Source of the DNA: Pyrocephalus nanus
Taxonomy: Eukaryota > Chordata > Aves > Passeriformes > Tyrannidae
Assembly: GCA_038380795.1 (NCBI GenBank)
Contig: CM076261.1
Coordinates: 94,510,418-94,574,417 of the forward strand
Direction: 5' to 3'
Length of the DNA: 64,000 bases
A program made the position numbers and the translations under genes. Shown here piece by piece: positions 34,035 to 46,282 of the stretch. How positions within the stretch are numbered: position 1 is the stretch's first letter; each line of letters starts with the position of its first letter. The notes below the pieces were generated by a model. The model had not been told where the DNA came from. It searched no databases and worked only from the letters and a program-made list of their open reading frames with translations.

Positions 34035-34511
34035 TCAGATTTAGATCGTGGTACTCGGAATAGTTTTAATCCATTACAGGAATAATTCCAATTATCATTC
34101 CACACTGCTTTTATGACCTTTAATTTTACTGCCTTTTTTTTTTTTTTACCCCCCCCAGTGAACGGACAGAGCCATTGCCATGGCAAGTAAGCAAAGTGGA
34201 TGTTTGGGAAGGTTTCAAGCCCACCCGAGCATGGGCAAACCCAACTTTTCCAGCTGCCTCTGTTCAGCCACCTCCATCCATCCATCCTTCCCACCTGTCC
34301 TTCTGACAATTCCTCTCTCCTGCAGGTGCACAGGGAGTTTGCAGATGGAGGGGGTTGTCTGGAGAAAGGATTTGGGACAGGCGCGGCCTCACCTGCTCTG
34401 CTCTCTCACAACGGGAGTCCAGCCGTGCGTGAAGAATGGTAATTACCTGTTGTAAATCAAGAAAATTCACTTTGATGCACGGACTTTTTATCACCCCTCT
34501 CTCTGCCTCTT
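34035..34511. other. Unassigned DNA between C runs
   Basis: T13-like run near 34,134-34,147 and a short CATC repeat near 34,276-34,288. No gene is recognised. Open frames near 34,180-34,500 have no domain. Confidence 0.5.
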
Positions 34512-34524
34512 CCCCCCCCCCCCC
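34512..34524. repeat. C13 homopolymer
   Basis: Uninterrupted C13, the second poly-C run within 510 bases. Confidence 0.9.
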
Positions 34525-34916
34525 TTTCTTTTGGCAGGATTAATATTCATAGATATCTACATGGAGATGGGCAGATAGAGAAAGAAACTTTTCAGTGAGA
34601 CTGCAAGAAATTGGTTGTGACTGTTGGTTGGAACACAGTGCTTCCAGGACCCCTTATGAGATCAGAACTGGGCTTCTGTACACCCTGGAGTAACCCAGAG
34701 CATTTTTAGTCTGACAAGCAGGACAAAGGACACACAATACGCCGGTTTATCAGTTGGAAACTGAGGCAGAGAGTTTTTAGTAAGTTAAGCTGATACTACA
34801 GAGGGTAGTGGTTCCACAGTCAATAAGTGGATTCTCACCTTCTTTACTCTCAATCAGTGCCTTCAGTGACAAGAACACTGTTAAAGACTGTTCCCCAAAC
34901 CTTTTAAAATAACATC
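34525..34916. other. Unassigned DNA
   Basis: Unique sequence. No gene or repeat family is recognised. Confidence 0.45.
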
Positions 34917-35044
34917 ATGGAATCACAGGATGGTTTGGGTTGGAAGGGACTTTAAAAACCACCTTGTACCAACACCCCTTCCACTGGACCATGTTGCTCC
35001 AAACCCCATCCAACCTGGCCTTGAATGCTGTCAGGGATGGGATA
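34917..35044 (-). mobile_element. CR1 LINE tail, antisense, with deletion
   Basis: ATGGAATCACAGGATGGTTT, GGTTGGAAGGGACTTTAAAA, CACCCCTTCCACTGGACCAT and CCCATCCAACCTGGCCTTGA show a reversed tail with the CCCTGCCATGGGCAGGGACA part deleted. Confidence 0.9.
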
Positions 35045-37045
35045 TAAGCAATGACATCCACATTAGGGACCATTTGAACAAAGTGGTTCTGATAAAATTT
35101 GGAAAATCCAGCTCATGTTTGTGGGGAAATCTCTACCTTGTCCTTTGCCTAAGTGCAGAGTCTGGCTCACTTCTAATCAGTGATTTTCAAAAGGTGAGCT
35201 ACTGAACAGAAGGGTGATGCCTGTACCTCACCACACTTTTATTTATTAACTTATTTCAGATATATATTTATGGTAACAGATTGAAGGCTTTATTTTATTT
35301 GTTCCTCAAAAGGAAAAAGTGCCTCATTCATTCCCACTCATCTCCAACCTCCCCAGTCCTTAATTTTCGAGGTGTGGATCTGCTCTCTGCCACTTCCACC
35401 CCCAAATGTGCATTCCAGTGCCTGTCCAAACACTGAAATTACTTACTCAGAAGTCTCCACCAATCTTTCCCAAGGCAAAGCTGCACTGCACCTCACTCTT
35501 CACTCATCATGGACTCTTCTTATCCTCTTTTAGTTTCCATGATTCCAACCTTCTGCTCCTCCCATGGCTCTTGGGAAGGATTCTCCTTATCCTACAGCTG
35601 CTTGGGGGATTCCCAAGTCCTACAACTGTCCTCTGCCCTTTGGATTGCCATCCCTGTGTAGCTGTCTCAGGAATTTATCTCCCCTCAGATGGTCTCCTGA
35701 GGTGGGATTAACGCTGCCTGATTTTATGCAGGCACAAGAGACACTTGTGCATCCGAGCTGCTGATGAAAATTCTTTTTTGTACTTAATGGGAATTAACAG
35801 GTACTTTTGGAATATGGTCCTTCAGACCTACTTCAGAGTTCCTCCCTGGGGAGGTGGTGAAAGGTACTGAGAGATACTTGTGTGGCTGTAGGGTTGTCAG
35901 TGTTTGACTGAGAGAGGCAGTCTGTAGTGCAGATATCTGTAGTTAAATGAGATGAATGTTGAACCTTCTGCCCAAACAAGGAATAAATGCTGTCTCCCTC
36001 TCACATCTCTTTGGGGATAAGCTCAAATTGGTCTAATATATCCAAAACAAAGCCTTAAATATCCCTCAACCACAACCCTCCTGACTCGCTGGTTTTTAAT
36101 GACAGATATCAACATCCTGCATATCTTCCGGACCCAAAACATGAGTGTCATCATCAGCTTGGACCCTGCAGGTCCTCACCCCGCAGGATCTCAGCTCTCC
36201 TATGGAACAGCTCTTTTTCATATCCCCCAGGGACTGTGCTGCACGTCCCTGCAAGTCCCACCACGTGCCAAAGAACGGGACGTGGCATTTGACTTACTCC
36301 TCTTGCTCTTCACCTGTCAGGACATAAAGATGGGATATCCTTGCCTGGAATAAGAGTAAGATGCTGAAATATGGAGAAGAGGTGTTGAGGAGGCCAAAAT
36401 ACCCTGAGAAGAGTGAGGGGCTGTTAGATGAGGTACAGCACTGGCCACTTGTGTTAGACCACGTCTGGATCTGAGCTGGACGTCTCTGTAGTGCCTTCTC
36501 ATTATTGTTGCTTAATTTTAGTGCTCTTAAACAGCATTGGATGGGTGACAATTTAATCACAGGGAACACCCATGAATTTGTCTTGAACACTGATTCAGCC
36601 TCCTGTTGCTCACGGAGCAAAATGATTGACAGCAGCACCTTTTATGTCCCTCAGTCTGTAAACACACATCTTTTCACTGCAGAATAGTGTTCCTTTCCTT
36701 TCTGGACACTCTATGTAAGAAGAAAAAAAAAAAAGTAAAGTAAAAAAGTAAGAAAAATTTATTAAAAAAATAACTTTTCAATCAACACCATGTCCAGTTT
36801 TAAAGAGAGGACATTTGGTATCAAAATAAGAGGCTGCATTGCGGACCTGTGATCAGGCCAGAAGAAAACACGATCACCCAATTTTTGGATTCAATTTTAA
36901 GCTTCACCTTGTTTTTTGTGTGGTTTTCAGCTGATGAAGACAGACCACAAGGGAATATCTCTACCTTCTGTTGGCATGTGGAGTGGGTAGAAACCTATTA
37001 AGCAACAAGGGGCTTTGTTACATCAACAAAATAATTCCCTCATTG
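35045..37045. other. Unassigned DNA
   Basis: Two kilobases without a recognised repeat, except A-rich runs near 36,720-36,770. Open frames up to 114 codons have no domain. Confidence 0.5.
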
Positions 37046-37505
37046 TAGAATCATGGAATGGTTTGGGTTGGATGTGACCTTGAAGTTCATCTACTTCCAA
37101 CCCCCCATCATGGACAGGGATGCCTCTCACTATCAGGCTGCTCAAAACCCCATCCAACCTGACCCTTCAGGGATGGGGCATCCAAAACCTCTCTAGGCAA
37201 CCTGTACCAGGGGTTCTTCACCCTCTGAGTGAAGAATTTCTTCCTAATATTAAATATTAACTTTCTTTTCTTTCAGTTTAAAACCATTCCCCCCGTTCCT
37301 GTCACTCCAGGCCCTTGTCCAAAGTCCTTCTCCAGCTCTCTTGGAGCCTCTTTAGGCACTGGAAGGGGCTCTCAGGTCTCCCCAAGCCTTCTCTTCTTCA
37401 GGTGACCACCCCCAGCTCTTCCAGCCTGCCTCCACAGCAGAGGTGTCCCCTCCTTCTGATCATCTTCTCTTCCACTGGACCCACTCTAACAGGTTCTCAT
37501 GTGTT
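37046..37505 (-). mobile_element. CR1 LINE 3' fragment, antisense, longest reversed copy
   Basis: TAGAATCATGGAATGGTTTG, CCATCCAACCTGACCCTTCA, AGAATTTCTTCCTAATATTA, CCTTCTCCAGCTCTCTTGGA and TCTTCAGGTGACCACCCCCA extend to CTCTAACAGGTTCTCATG. It therefore keeps the tail, the 3' untranslated part and part of the region upstream of it. Fragments such as TGAAGTTCATCTACTTCC show normal divergence. Confidence 0.93.
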
Positions 37506-38417
37506 CAGGGCTCACACCTGGACTCAGCAGAAATATTTGGAATAGTAGAATACCTCTACCATGAAGTATTTGTCCAAATGTCAAAAAAACCACACAAATA
37601 TCAGCACAAACCAGCGAAGGGGAGGGAAACCAGGCCCTGGGAGACACAGACCTGCCACTGCATTCTTGGTTCATGAAGCCTCCCCTGTCTCTGAGGTCCC
37701 TCCATGCCCTGCATCACTTTCTTGGACTGAAAAGTCAATCTGTTTCCCCTTCACTCCCTCCTTCAGCTCTGCTGGCCATGTGGAATTTCCTTCAGAGCTT
37801 GCTGCAGGCTGGAAGTGCTTTGGAGCTTTGTGAAACGGGCAGGCAGCAAAGCACTGAGAGTTTGACAGAACAAAGGAGGAGAACAAACAAACCCATTTTC
37901 CTATTTGCTGCTAAATGTCTTCCAGCCTCCAGCCTTGTTATTCTTCCCCCAGAATTAGAAAAACCCAGTTAACAGAAAGTGTACTTGCTCTTTGACAGTT
38001 AGCAGCATATTATTTAGATTGATATGGCAATTCTCTTCTCCCCTTAATAATACCACTTTGCATTTATATAGTAGCTGTATATGTATTTATATATCTAATT
38101 CTGCACTGGATAGCTAAGCTGGTGTTTGTAGAAAGCTCTCAAAGAAAGTGAATGTTGTGTTCAAGAGGCTGATATTCAGTGATCAAGCAGATCTCTGATC
38201 TCAGACCTACAGTTAACAACTCTGCAAAGAACCATCTATCTGTCAAGACAAACTGAAGGAGCACTTAAGTGCCCCTTCATCTGTAACAGAGTCAATAAAA
38301 TCTACTTCCCAAGCCAATGATCCACAGGATAAAAACCCATCAAAAATCAAAACCAAAGCACTCATCTGCCAATCTGTGCTGAAGGATTTAAAAGAGTTCC
38401 TGTAGGACTATTTCATT
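37506..38417. other. Unassigned DNA
   Basis: AT-rich near 37,980-38,100. No gene or repeat family is recognised. Confidence 0.5.
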
Positions 38418-38705
38418 GAATCAGAAAATCGCAGAATGGGTTGGGTTGGTTTGGTTTAGATTGGAGATCATCAAATTTTAAACTTCCCTACCAGAGGCAG
38501 GGACACCTTCCACTATCCCAGGTTGCCCCAAGCCTCTTCCAACCTGAAAACTCTCAGGGATGGGGTAGCCACAGCTTTTCTGTGCAACCTGTGCCAGGGC
38601 CTCCCCACCCTCACAGTAAAGAATTTCTTCCTAACATTCCATCTAAACCTGCTCTCTTCTAGTTTGAAGCCATTTCCCCTCGTCCTGTCACTACATTCCC
38701 TCACC
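38418..38705 (-). mobile_element. CR1 LINE 3' fragment, antisense
   Basis: GAATCAGAAAATCGCAGAAT, GGCAGGGACACCTTCCACTA, CTCAGGGATGGGGTAGCCAC, AAGAATTTCTTCCTAACATT and CCTCGTCCTGTCACTACATT mark it. GTTTGGTTTAGATTGGAGATC near 38,450 shows indels near the tail. It is the common subtype. Confidence 0.93.
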
Positions 38706-39475
38706 AAAAGTGATTTTCAAATCTGATATTACATATTTGGAGGAGTGAGAAAGAGGAAAATGGAAAACACAGGGGTGAACAGTGAGTGCCAGGACAGACA
38801 CAGGCATACAGGACTGAGCACAAAGCTCCCTGAAAACCCAACTTGAGCTCTCAGGAATGGAGAAACTACCTCTTCACTGGGTTTTTCCACATTTGATGCT
38901 CTTTAAAATGCTCTTTCACCAAAGAAGGCACTGACATTTTTGGTGGGATTTTTCACCTTCACAGAAAGTTATCCACAATTTTCATATACTGGTAAGTCTA
39001 GTTCCTCAATTCTGGTCTGAACTTTGGAAACACTGGGATGAGGCAGGTGGTGCAGTCTGTGAGTGATACAGCAGTAGAAGCTAGGTGTGCTCAGGCTTTT
39101 GTTATCCTGATCTACCCTTAAAAAAAAGAAAATTGGGTGCAGTGGAAAATGTGACTTTAGGATTTTGTAGCTACAGTGAGAATTGTGAAAGGTGAAAACA
39201 TCTGACTGGCAGGTGGATGACACACAAAGCACTATGGAAGGCCCTGATACTACTTTAATCCAACTCTTGCCTTACTCCAGGGTCTCTAAGTCTCCTCCAG
39301 TGACAGCTCAAGCCTCTGCATGGCAATTATTTTCCCCTTTGAAAGATTAATCCCAATGAGTTTTGATTCAGTTGTGACCAAAATATTCCTGTGCTGAATT
39401 GTTCAAGGGATAAATGTAAGTCATATGTGTTAAACATGCATAGAAATTACACAATAACACACATGAAATAGAAAT
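38706..39475. other. Unassigned DNA
   Basis: No gene or repeat family is recognised. Confidence 0.5.
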
Positions 39476-39682
39476 TAAATTCTTTACTGTGAGGCTGATG
39501 AGGCAGTGGAAAAGGTTGCTCAGAGAAGCTGTGGCTGCCCCATCCCTGGAATTGTTCCAGGCCAGGTTGGACAGGACTTGGAGTAACCCAGGCTAATGGA
39601 AAGTGTCCCTGCCCATGGCAGGGGGTTGGAACTGATGGTCCTGAAGTTCCTTTCCAACACAAACCATGCTGTGATTCTCTGA
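39476..39682 (+). mobile_element. CR1 LINE 3' tail
   Basis: AATTCTTTACTGTGAGGCTG, AGAGAAGCTGTGGCTGCCCC, CTTGGAGTAACCCAGGCTAA and CCAACACAAACCATGCTGTG, ending ATTCTCTGA. It is the common subtype with some substitutions. Confidence 0.93.
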
Positions 39683-41184
39683 AAAAGTGGCCAGATTTGA
39701 GTTTAAAGTCATCTTCACATGCAGAGACTCTTCCCTTCTCCATGAGGTCCAGTGGAACTGGGCTGGCTGGTTTAGGTTCCCCCCATGCCCTCTCCCCCTT
39801 TATTCTAGGGAACTGCACCCCACAGTAACCAGGACCCCCTTCACATCAGTAAAACTTGTGTGCTTGGGGATCATTTTCAGTGTATTCAGGAGAAAATCTT
39901 GTTTGCTCTGTAACCAGGAAGAGTTCATAAGGCTGGGGAAGGATTCTTCAGTGTGCTGAGCATCCCTAGTCTGCAGCAACCTGTGAACACTGTCCATGGC
40001 CAACTTTTTCATCTCCTTCTGGGTTTGCTGGGAATTTAACTTGTTCCAAAAATAGCAAAATTTGGCAAGATGCTTCTCTGAGAGCTGCTGGGTTTCTCCT
40101 CCCATTGGCTTCCTTGTGACTGCAGCAACCACCTTCACTCCTGCTCTGGTTCCACCCTGAGCACTGTCCAAGGGAAGAGCTTTCAGGTCTGACTTAATCC
40201 TGTTTCACACCCGGGAGCTTCATCACACCTGGCAGGTACTGGGAATCTGGCCAGGTCAGGAGGTACCAGGGATGGACCCAGGCTCTCCCAGAAGTGTAAT
40301 TCTGCAGCTTATAGAGCTGTGTGAGGCCCTGAGCATCACAGCACTCATGTGTTACCATTAACACTCCCTCCTGTCTGTTTGAGACCGTTTCCCCTTGATT
40401 ACCTCCTTAAATCAATACTAATGGATTTTCTCAGAGGTAATTTTTTTTTTTCCTTCCCACTTTAAGTCCTTTTCTCCCCACCCCTCCCCACTACTTTCCA
40501 TCTCTGGAAGCCCTGCCAGCTCCCCTCCCTTGCATCAAAGCGCTGTCTCATCACAGGACTGTAATTTATACGAGTTCTCCTGCCCGCTTTGCTTAATTGT
40601 CTCATTTGTAATATTCCATCCTCTTTCCTCTTTCAATTCATTCAGAATACCCACACTGGTTAAAATAAATATGTATTTTTAATTTTAAGCAGCCTAATCT
40701 AATTTTTGTAGATGCAGGATGAGTATTAATCGGGACTTCTGCTGAACCCAAGGCACACCAAGTCTCAGCCAGCAAAACAGCATGTGTGGCTCACTTTCAC
40801 ACCCCTCCTGTCACTATTTTTTTTTTAACATGCAAAGCTCTGAAATTCTCTGCCTGAGGTGCAGGTATTCAGAGGGCTTCCCAAACTCTCTGTGAGTGGT
40901 TAATAATCAAGGAGCAGTGGGAGCAGAGTGGAAGGCAGAGGGCTCTGACAGGCACCTCAAGATCAAGAAACACCCTGTTTTCAGAGGAGGCTGAAGTATT
41001 GCCTTTTAACATAAGACTTGCTTCCCAAGTGTCTCCCATGGACCATTTGCTGTATCCACCAGTCTTTGGGTCTTGTCTTCATCACTGATTTTATTCCACC
41101 CACTTGAAATAAACCCCCAAACCACTGTTTTGCTTGCTGTGCCACTACCAGTGAACCCCCACCAAAAACCTGTGACTGTTTCAA
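39683..41184. other. Unassigned DNA; unique sequence
   Basis: A 123-codon minus-strand open frame at 39,800-40,171 lies outside any CR1 copy but has no domain, and I do not call it a gene. The part at about 40,540-40,750 is AT-rich unique DNA that could be a conserved non-coding element. That cannot be tested here. T-runs lie near 40,440-40,452 and 40,818-40,827. Confidence 0.5.
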
Positions 41185-41240
41185 TCAGAGAATCACTTAG
41201 GTTGGAAAAGACCTCTGAGGTCTTTTCAAGCCATTTCAAG
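41185..41240 (-). mobile_element. CR1 LINE tail scrap, antisense
   Basis: TCAGAGAATCACTTAGGTTG and GAAAAGACCTCTGAGGTCTT are the reversed tail of the subtype that reads GGTCTTTTCC. It is only about 56 bases long. Confidence 0.75.
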
Positions 41241-44200
41241 GGACCTTCAGTTTACAAGAGGTTCAAAGTTTTCTTCCAACTCTGTATCAGTACTTTTCTT
41301 TGGAGTTTCTTCCTGTCTTTCATCTCCTTGTTGAGACTTCAGAGTAACCAAAGCACAAGGGAGGGGCTTAAACTCTCCTGGCTGTTCTCCTGGTGACTGA
41401 CACCTCACCCCACTGCACAAAGGCCCCCCCAGACCTTCAAATCACATCAGCCCTGGGCCACACACCATCCAGATGTTGCTGTCAGGAGGGTCTTTAGTGG
41501 CCAAGTGCATTCCTACCCCATCCTGAAAACTCCCTGCATGAAAGTGATGAAAGAACTGCCCTTTGCAGAAGTGTTGGTGGAAAATTCAGAATAAGAATAT
41601 GAGGGAATCTAAGGGAAATGCAGCTCCTTCCCCAGACCATCCATTTCTCTGTTCAACAACCCTGAAGGTCACTTTAACCCTTCCCTCATTTTTGCTGATG
41701 CAAGAAGGGAGGAAGATGCTTAAACTGGAGGGCGGGATCAGGTCTCAGGTACCCAAGTGATGATCATGTGATGGCTGTTCCTTCCTTACCAGGATATATT
41801 TCCCCCTCTCCCTGCTTCCATCCTTCCCTTACCTTCCCAGTAGCAAATCCCAGAGCTGAGTTCCCAGCATGCTAAAAAATACACCCCTGAGATGTTTCCA
41901 GCCGGTTCCCCAAGGGCTCCCAAAGCTCTCACTCGTGGTGGCAGGACGCCCTGTGGTGTCTGAGAACACAAGGGCTGGAACAGGGTCTGCGAAGTGTCAG
42001 GAGCTGGAATGATGCTCCTGCAGCCAGTGCCTGATCCCTTTAGCAGCTTCAGGTGGGCTTTGCAGCACCCAGGTGGGGGGTTGCTTTAAAAGACCTTCCC
42101 TGGACACTTGTTCCTGTTGTCCAGGAATTCACACAAAGCTGCTGAACTGTAATGTCTTGTCTGTGTTTACCCAGCTTTGCACTAAGCTGTAAAATTTCAT
42201 GTCAGTGCATGATCCACTGAGACAAGAAGGAATTTATTCCAGAAGCAAAAAAAAAAAAAAATTTCTGTTTGCCAGAAAGTGACAAAAGCCTCCAGGATGT
42301 CCCTGATCCTGATTTATGCAGGAGTTATCCCTATTTTCTCTTCACCCTCAGCTCCCCAGGACTCCTCCCAAGCTGTTTTGGTGTGAACTGTGCACCATTC
42401 CCTGGAGGGAACAGGAGTAGCCACTGCACAACAAGGCAGATGTAAAACCAAACTCAGGGAACCCCTTCAGTCCACAAGAACAGGGCCAATAATTTTTAGG
42501 GTTTCACAAACGGTGCTGCACGTTTTTGGAACATCAGTTGTTGTCATGTTATCTCTCTGCATTCTATGGATACATTTTTCCTTCCCTCTCTATTTGATGT
42601 TATTTTACTGTGCTGAACACTCCTAGTGGTTCTATAAGGCAGGTGTGAAGGCATCTGAGCACTTTGACTCCCTCCTCTGAAAACGATCCCAAAGCCTGTA
42701 GTGGATCTGGGAGAAGTTCCAGGTGTTCCCTCTCTCTTGCTGCAATGAAACAGAGTGAAAAGGCTATTTTAAAAGCAATTTTTTGCCCCTGGGTTGTTTC
42801 ATACACCTTAGGAGCGTGGATGAAGATCAACTAAAGGAGCCAGGTTTAAAGGATATTCCAGAGCTCCCGACTGTGTCAGTGCCCCACTGTGAACACGGTG
42901 ACCACTGGGCCTCCTGCAGTTGTCCAGGAGATGGTCCTGAGGGGATTTGTTTTAGCTGGATCCCCCGATTTGTGGGCCATGGCACTGGGGTGAACACAAA
43001 GATCACATCTAGAAATGGGCCTGTAATATCCCACAAGACCTTTTGCCTCAGTTCAGGCTGTTTCTGAGTTGCAGTGACCAGTGTGACAGCTGGGGACAAG
43101 GGCTGGAGGGTCTAGGCTGGCATGGGTGACATGAAACAGCACTCAGATTAAAAAAAAAAAAAAAAAAGGAACAAAAAAACCAGAAAGGAAGACCTTTTTT
43201 TTTTTTTTTCCCTCCTCTGAGTATTTTGTGCAGGGCAGAATGACCTTAGTGCCCTATTTTACAGGCTGCAATAATGGGCACATTTTACTGAGTCCATGGG
43301 CAACCAGCCATCAGTCTGGTCTGAAGGTCTGGAGTCAAAGGGCAGAGGTGGCAAGTTGGAAAGTATCCCTTGTTTTGTTTACTTCCAGAGACACATCTCA
43401 GCACTCCAGGGGCACTATTTATTTCCTTGTGCTCAAGGGGAGCTGAACTAGAACTCGGATTTTTTTTTTTTTTTAATGGCTTTCTCTAAATAAACTTTCC
43501 AAAGCCTCAGCCCAGAAAAGGCTGTTATGTCCGTGTATTTTGACGAGACTCTCACTAATTCCATACAGCCCTGAGAAGAGAAACCCATTTAAAAACGTTC
43601 ATTAGGAGAGCTGTGACTAATCTGAGCTGACCTAATTAACCCAAAATGTCCTGTGTGGAAATTGTTGTGGATGCTGAATAAAAGGCCCAGGCTGAATGCA
43701 CAGAAATTTTCTGTCTGCACTTTCATTCCCAGGGAAGCAGTCAGTTTTTTAAGTGTTATTTCTGGATTGGTATTCAGGGCCTACACCTTTCCTGCAAGGA
43801 AAGCTAAATGCTTTCACCTCAGTGTGGAAAAAAAAAAAAAAAAGAAAATAGTTGTGCACTTGACAGCAACAAATTCTTTTTACATGTGGTGATATAAGCA
43901 GGTTTCATCCACGTGTGATGCCTTCACAGGAAACACTTACCCTCACAGCTCCACTTTAATTGGGAGAGATACAGTTCAATATAGTACCTGGAGCTTGCAG
44001 AGCTGGGTACAATTCCTTTTGCCGTTAAGAATAGTCATCCCAAAATAAAGTGGGTCAGTTGGACCCGGGAGTATCTTCCTTTTTTTTCTCCCACTGACTG
44101 TTCAGGGAAACTCTGAGCAATGAGCTCTGGTACAGATGTTTCTGTGATAGGTTTTATAGGGTGGGTGAGAGTAATCCTGCCCTAAATATCAGTTTTCAGT

Positions 44201-44250
44201 GGCTCCTGTGGCTCTCAAGCTGATGCTCACACAGGTAAGGGGGAATCTTT
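41241..44250. other. Unassigned DNA; 3 kb without CR1
   Basis: A14 near 42,247-42,260; A18 at 43,150-43,167 with T16 at 43,195-43,210; T16-like near 43,460-43,474; and A17-like near 43,829-43,845. No gene is seen. Confidence 0.5.
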
Positions 44251-44485
44251 TCATAGAATCCCAGAATCATTTAGGCTGGAAAAGACCTCCAAGATCGCCA
44301 AGCCTAACCTTTGACCAGTCCCCACCTTGTCACCCATCCCAGAGCACTGAGTGCCACGTCCACTCATTTCCTAAACACTTCCAAGCATGGGGGCTCCACC
44401 ACCTCCCTGGGCAGCCCCTCTCAATGTTTAACAACCCTTTCTATGCAGAAATTCTTCCTGATGTCCAACCTGAACCTCTCCTGAC
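44251..44485 (-). mobile_element. CR1 LINE 3' fragment, antisense, distinct subtype
   Basis: CATAGAATCCCAGAATCATT, AGGCTGGAAAAGACCTCCAA, GTGCCACGTCCACTCATTTC and ATTCTTCCTGATGTCCAACC mark it. The AAAGACCTCCAAGATC block and the CCACGTCCACTC part mark a subtype different from the other copies here. Confidence 0.9.
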
Positions 44486-46242
44486 CCTCTTCTCCACGAG
44501 GGAGCACCTTGGTGGCAGAAGATCAGGGAGGTGAGAAGCAAGATGAGTTTTAACAAAGTGCTCGGTACCTTTAGGCACAAAGGGAACTGATGGAGTCAAC
44601 AGAGATGTGTAAAAGAGTGTGAGGAAGTGACTTTCACAATGTTGTGTGTGATGGATACACAGAAAACTGCCCTGGGGATGGTGTAGGAGACCTTGGGCCA
44701 TTGGTTTAGCAGAGGGGAACAAAAGGTGAGATTGGGCAGTTATTAAATAGAAAGTCCTGGGATAAAAATTAAAATTAGTTTTATTTGAGCAGAAAATGGG
44801 ACATTTATGGGTCAATATCAAGGAGGAAGGATGAGATACCCTTTTGGAATGTAGCTGTCAAAGATGAGAATTTTTACAGGGTCCTTATTTAACCCTGTTG
44901 ATTAAATCTGTGTCTGCAGTTTAATTTTCCCAGAGAAAAGTGGTGACAAGGGTTATGGAGACCCAACACCACATAAAACAATTAAAAAAACACATTAAGA
45001 TCAGAGTCTAGAAATGGAGAAGAAACAAAATCTTAAAACAAGAAAAGATCTTAACCTTATAATAATAAATAGTGCAGAGAAAGGAAGCAGATGAGATAAA
45101 AAACAACAAATGGGCAGTCCCAGATCTATCCATTCCAAAATGATACAGGACATGCAAAGCTTAGAATATGCACATGAGCCTGGGACAGGGAGCAATGACT
45201 GACCAGGATTAGTTGACACCACTGCAGTTTGGGCTCTCCGGCACAAAATCCAGGCTGAAATTACTTTCATTTTTGGTAAGAACTAATAACCCTGTTACTG
45301 CAATAACTGACTAGAGGCACTTGCAGTGCTGAGTTTTCCCTCCCTGGTGTAGGACAAGGTGATGAACGAGGCTGGTTGGAGTAGGAAGCAGTGGAGGAGA
45401 CACTGTGCAGGTATCGATACATCACTGGTGAAAGCCCCACAGCCACAGCCTCTGAATATTTTTGGGCAGACAGTCCTGAATCATCAAGTTATCTTGCTCC
45501 TCCGGGGTGATGCCTTTACAGGGGCATCACCCGCAGATAAGAGGTCTTCAATCCACAGCTAAACCCTCCTATGTATAGATGAGACTCAATCCCAGTGTGC
45601 AGATACCACTTTACATGTGAGCTGAGCATGTGTGAGTCAGGCTCCCTCGAGTTCATTTTTTTCCTTCAGGGACAAAATTGCAGAGGATTCCTGAAAAGAA
45701 ACCCCATTTCTCATTGTGGAGTGACAGGGATGAGAAGGAGAATTGTGGGTAAATTCTACTATCTTGAATTTATATTAGGTTTGTTTCCCCCCCCCCCCCC
45801 CAAAGCTGACTAGATAAAAGCACCAAAGAAGGCAGAAGGATGAGATTCTGGGTTAAAAAGTATCACACAACACCGAGTCCAGCTCTTCCAGGAGTCATGG
45901 ATGAGGCTGGCTGAGTTAAGAGATAAAGCTGAGCACAGTACCAGGTTGAGGAGTAAAGCAGAATTTTAAAAGGTGCCAGTCTTGAAGTCCTTGCCCCGTT
46001 TTGGTGTGGAAAGAACATCTGGATGGGCTGGAGGGATGTCAGGGGGATCAGGGCAGTCCTTTGTCATGGACCAAAGAGAGCAAGGGTCAAGAGACAGGCT
46101 TGTTCTTTGTTATATCTTTATCCTTTTTGTTTGGCAATAGCTCTTGTAACCTCTGCTTGGGGCACAAGGATAATAATGTTTGATTTAATCATACTAATAA
46201 AATTAATTCATCGTAATAGTAGTCATAATAATTAAATAATTA
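44486..46242. other. Unassigned DNA; C15 and hairpin
   Basis: A C15 run at 45,787-45,801. A possible hairpin pairs GGGTGATGCC (45,505-45,514) with GGCATCACCC (45,523-45,532). A-rich near 44,990. No gene is seen; open frames stay below 130 codons. Confidence 0.5.

Positions 46243-46281
<39 letters not shown>
46243..46281. repeat. AAT trinucleotide microsatellite
   Basis: Thirteen uninterrupted AAT units (39 bases). Interrupted AAT/TAA words precede them from about 46,225. Confidence 0.95.
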
Positions 46282-46282
<1 letters not shown>

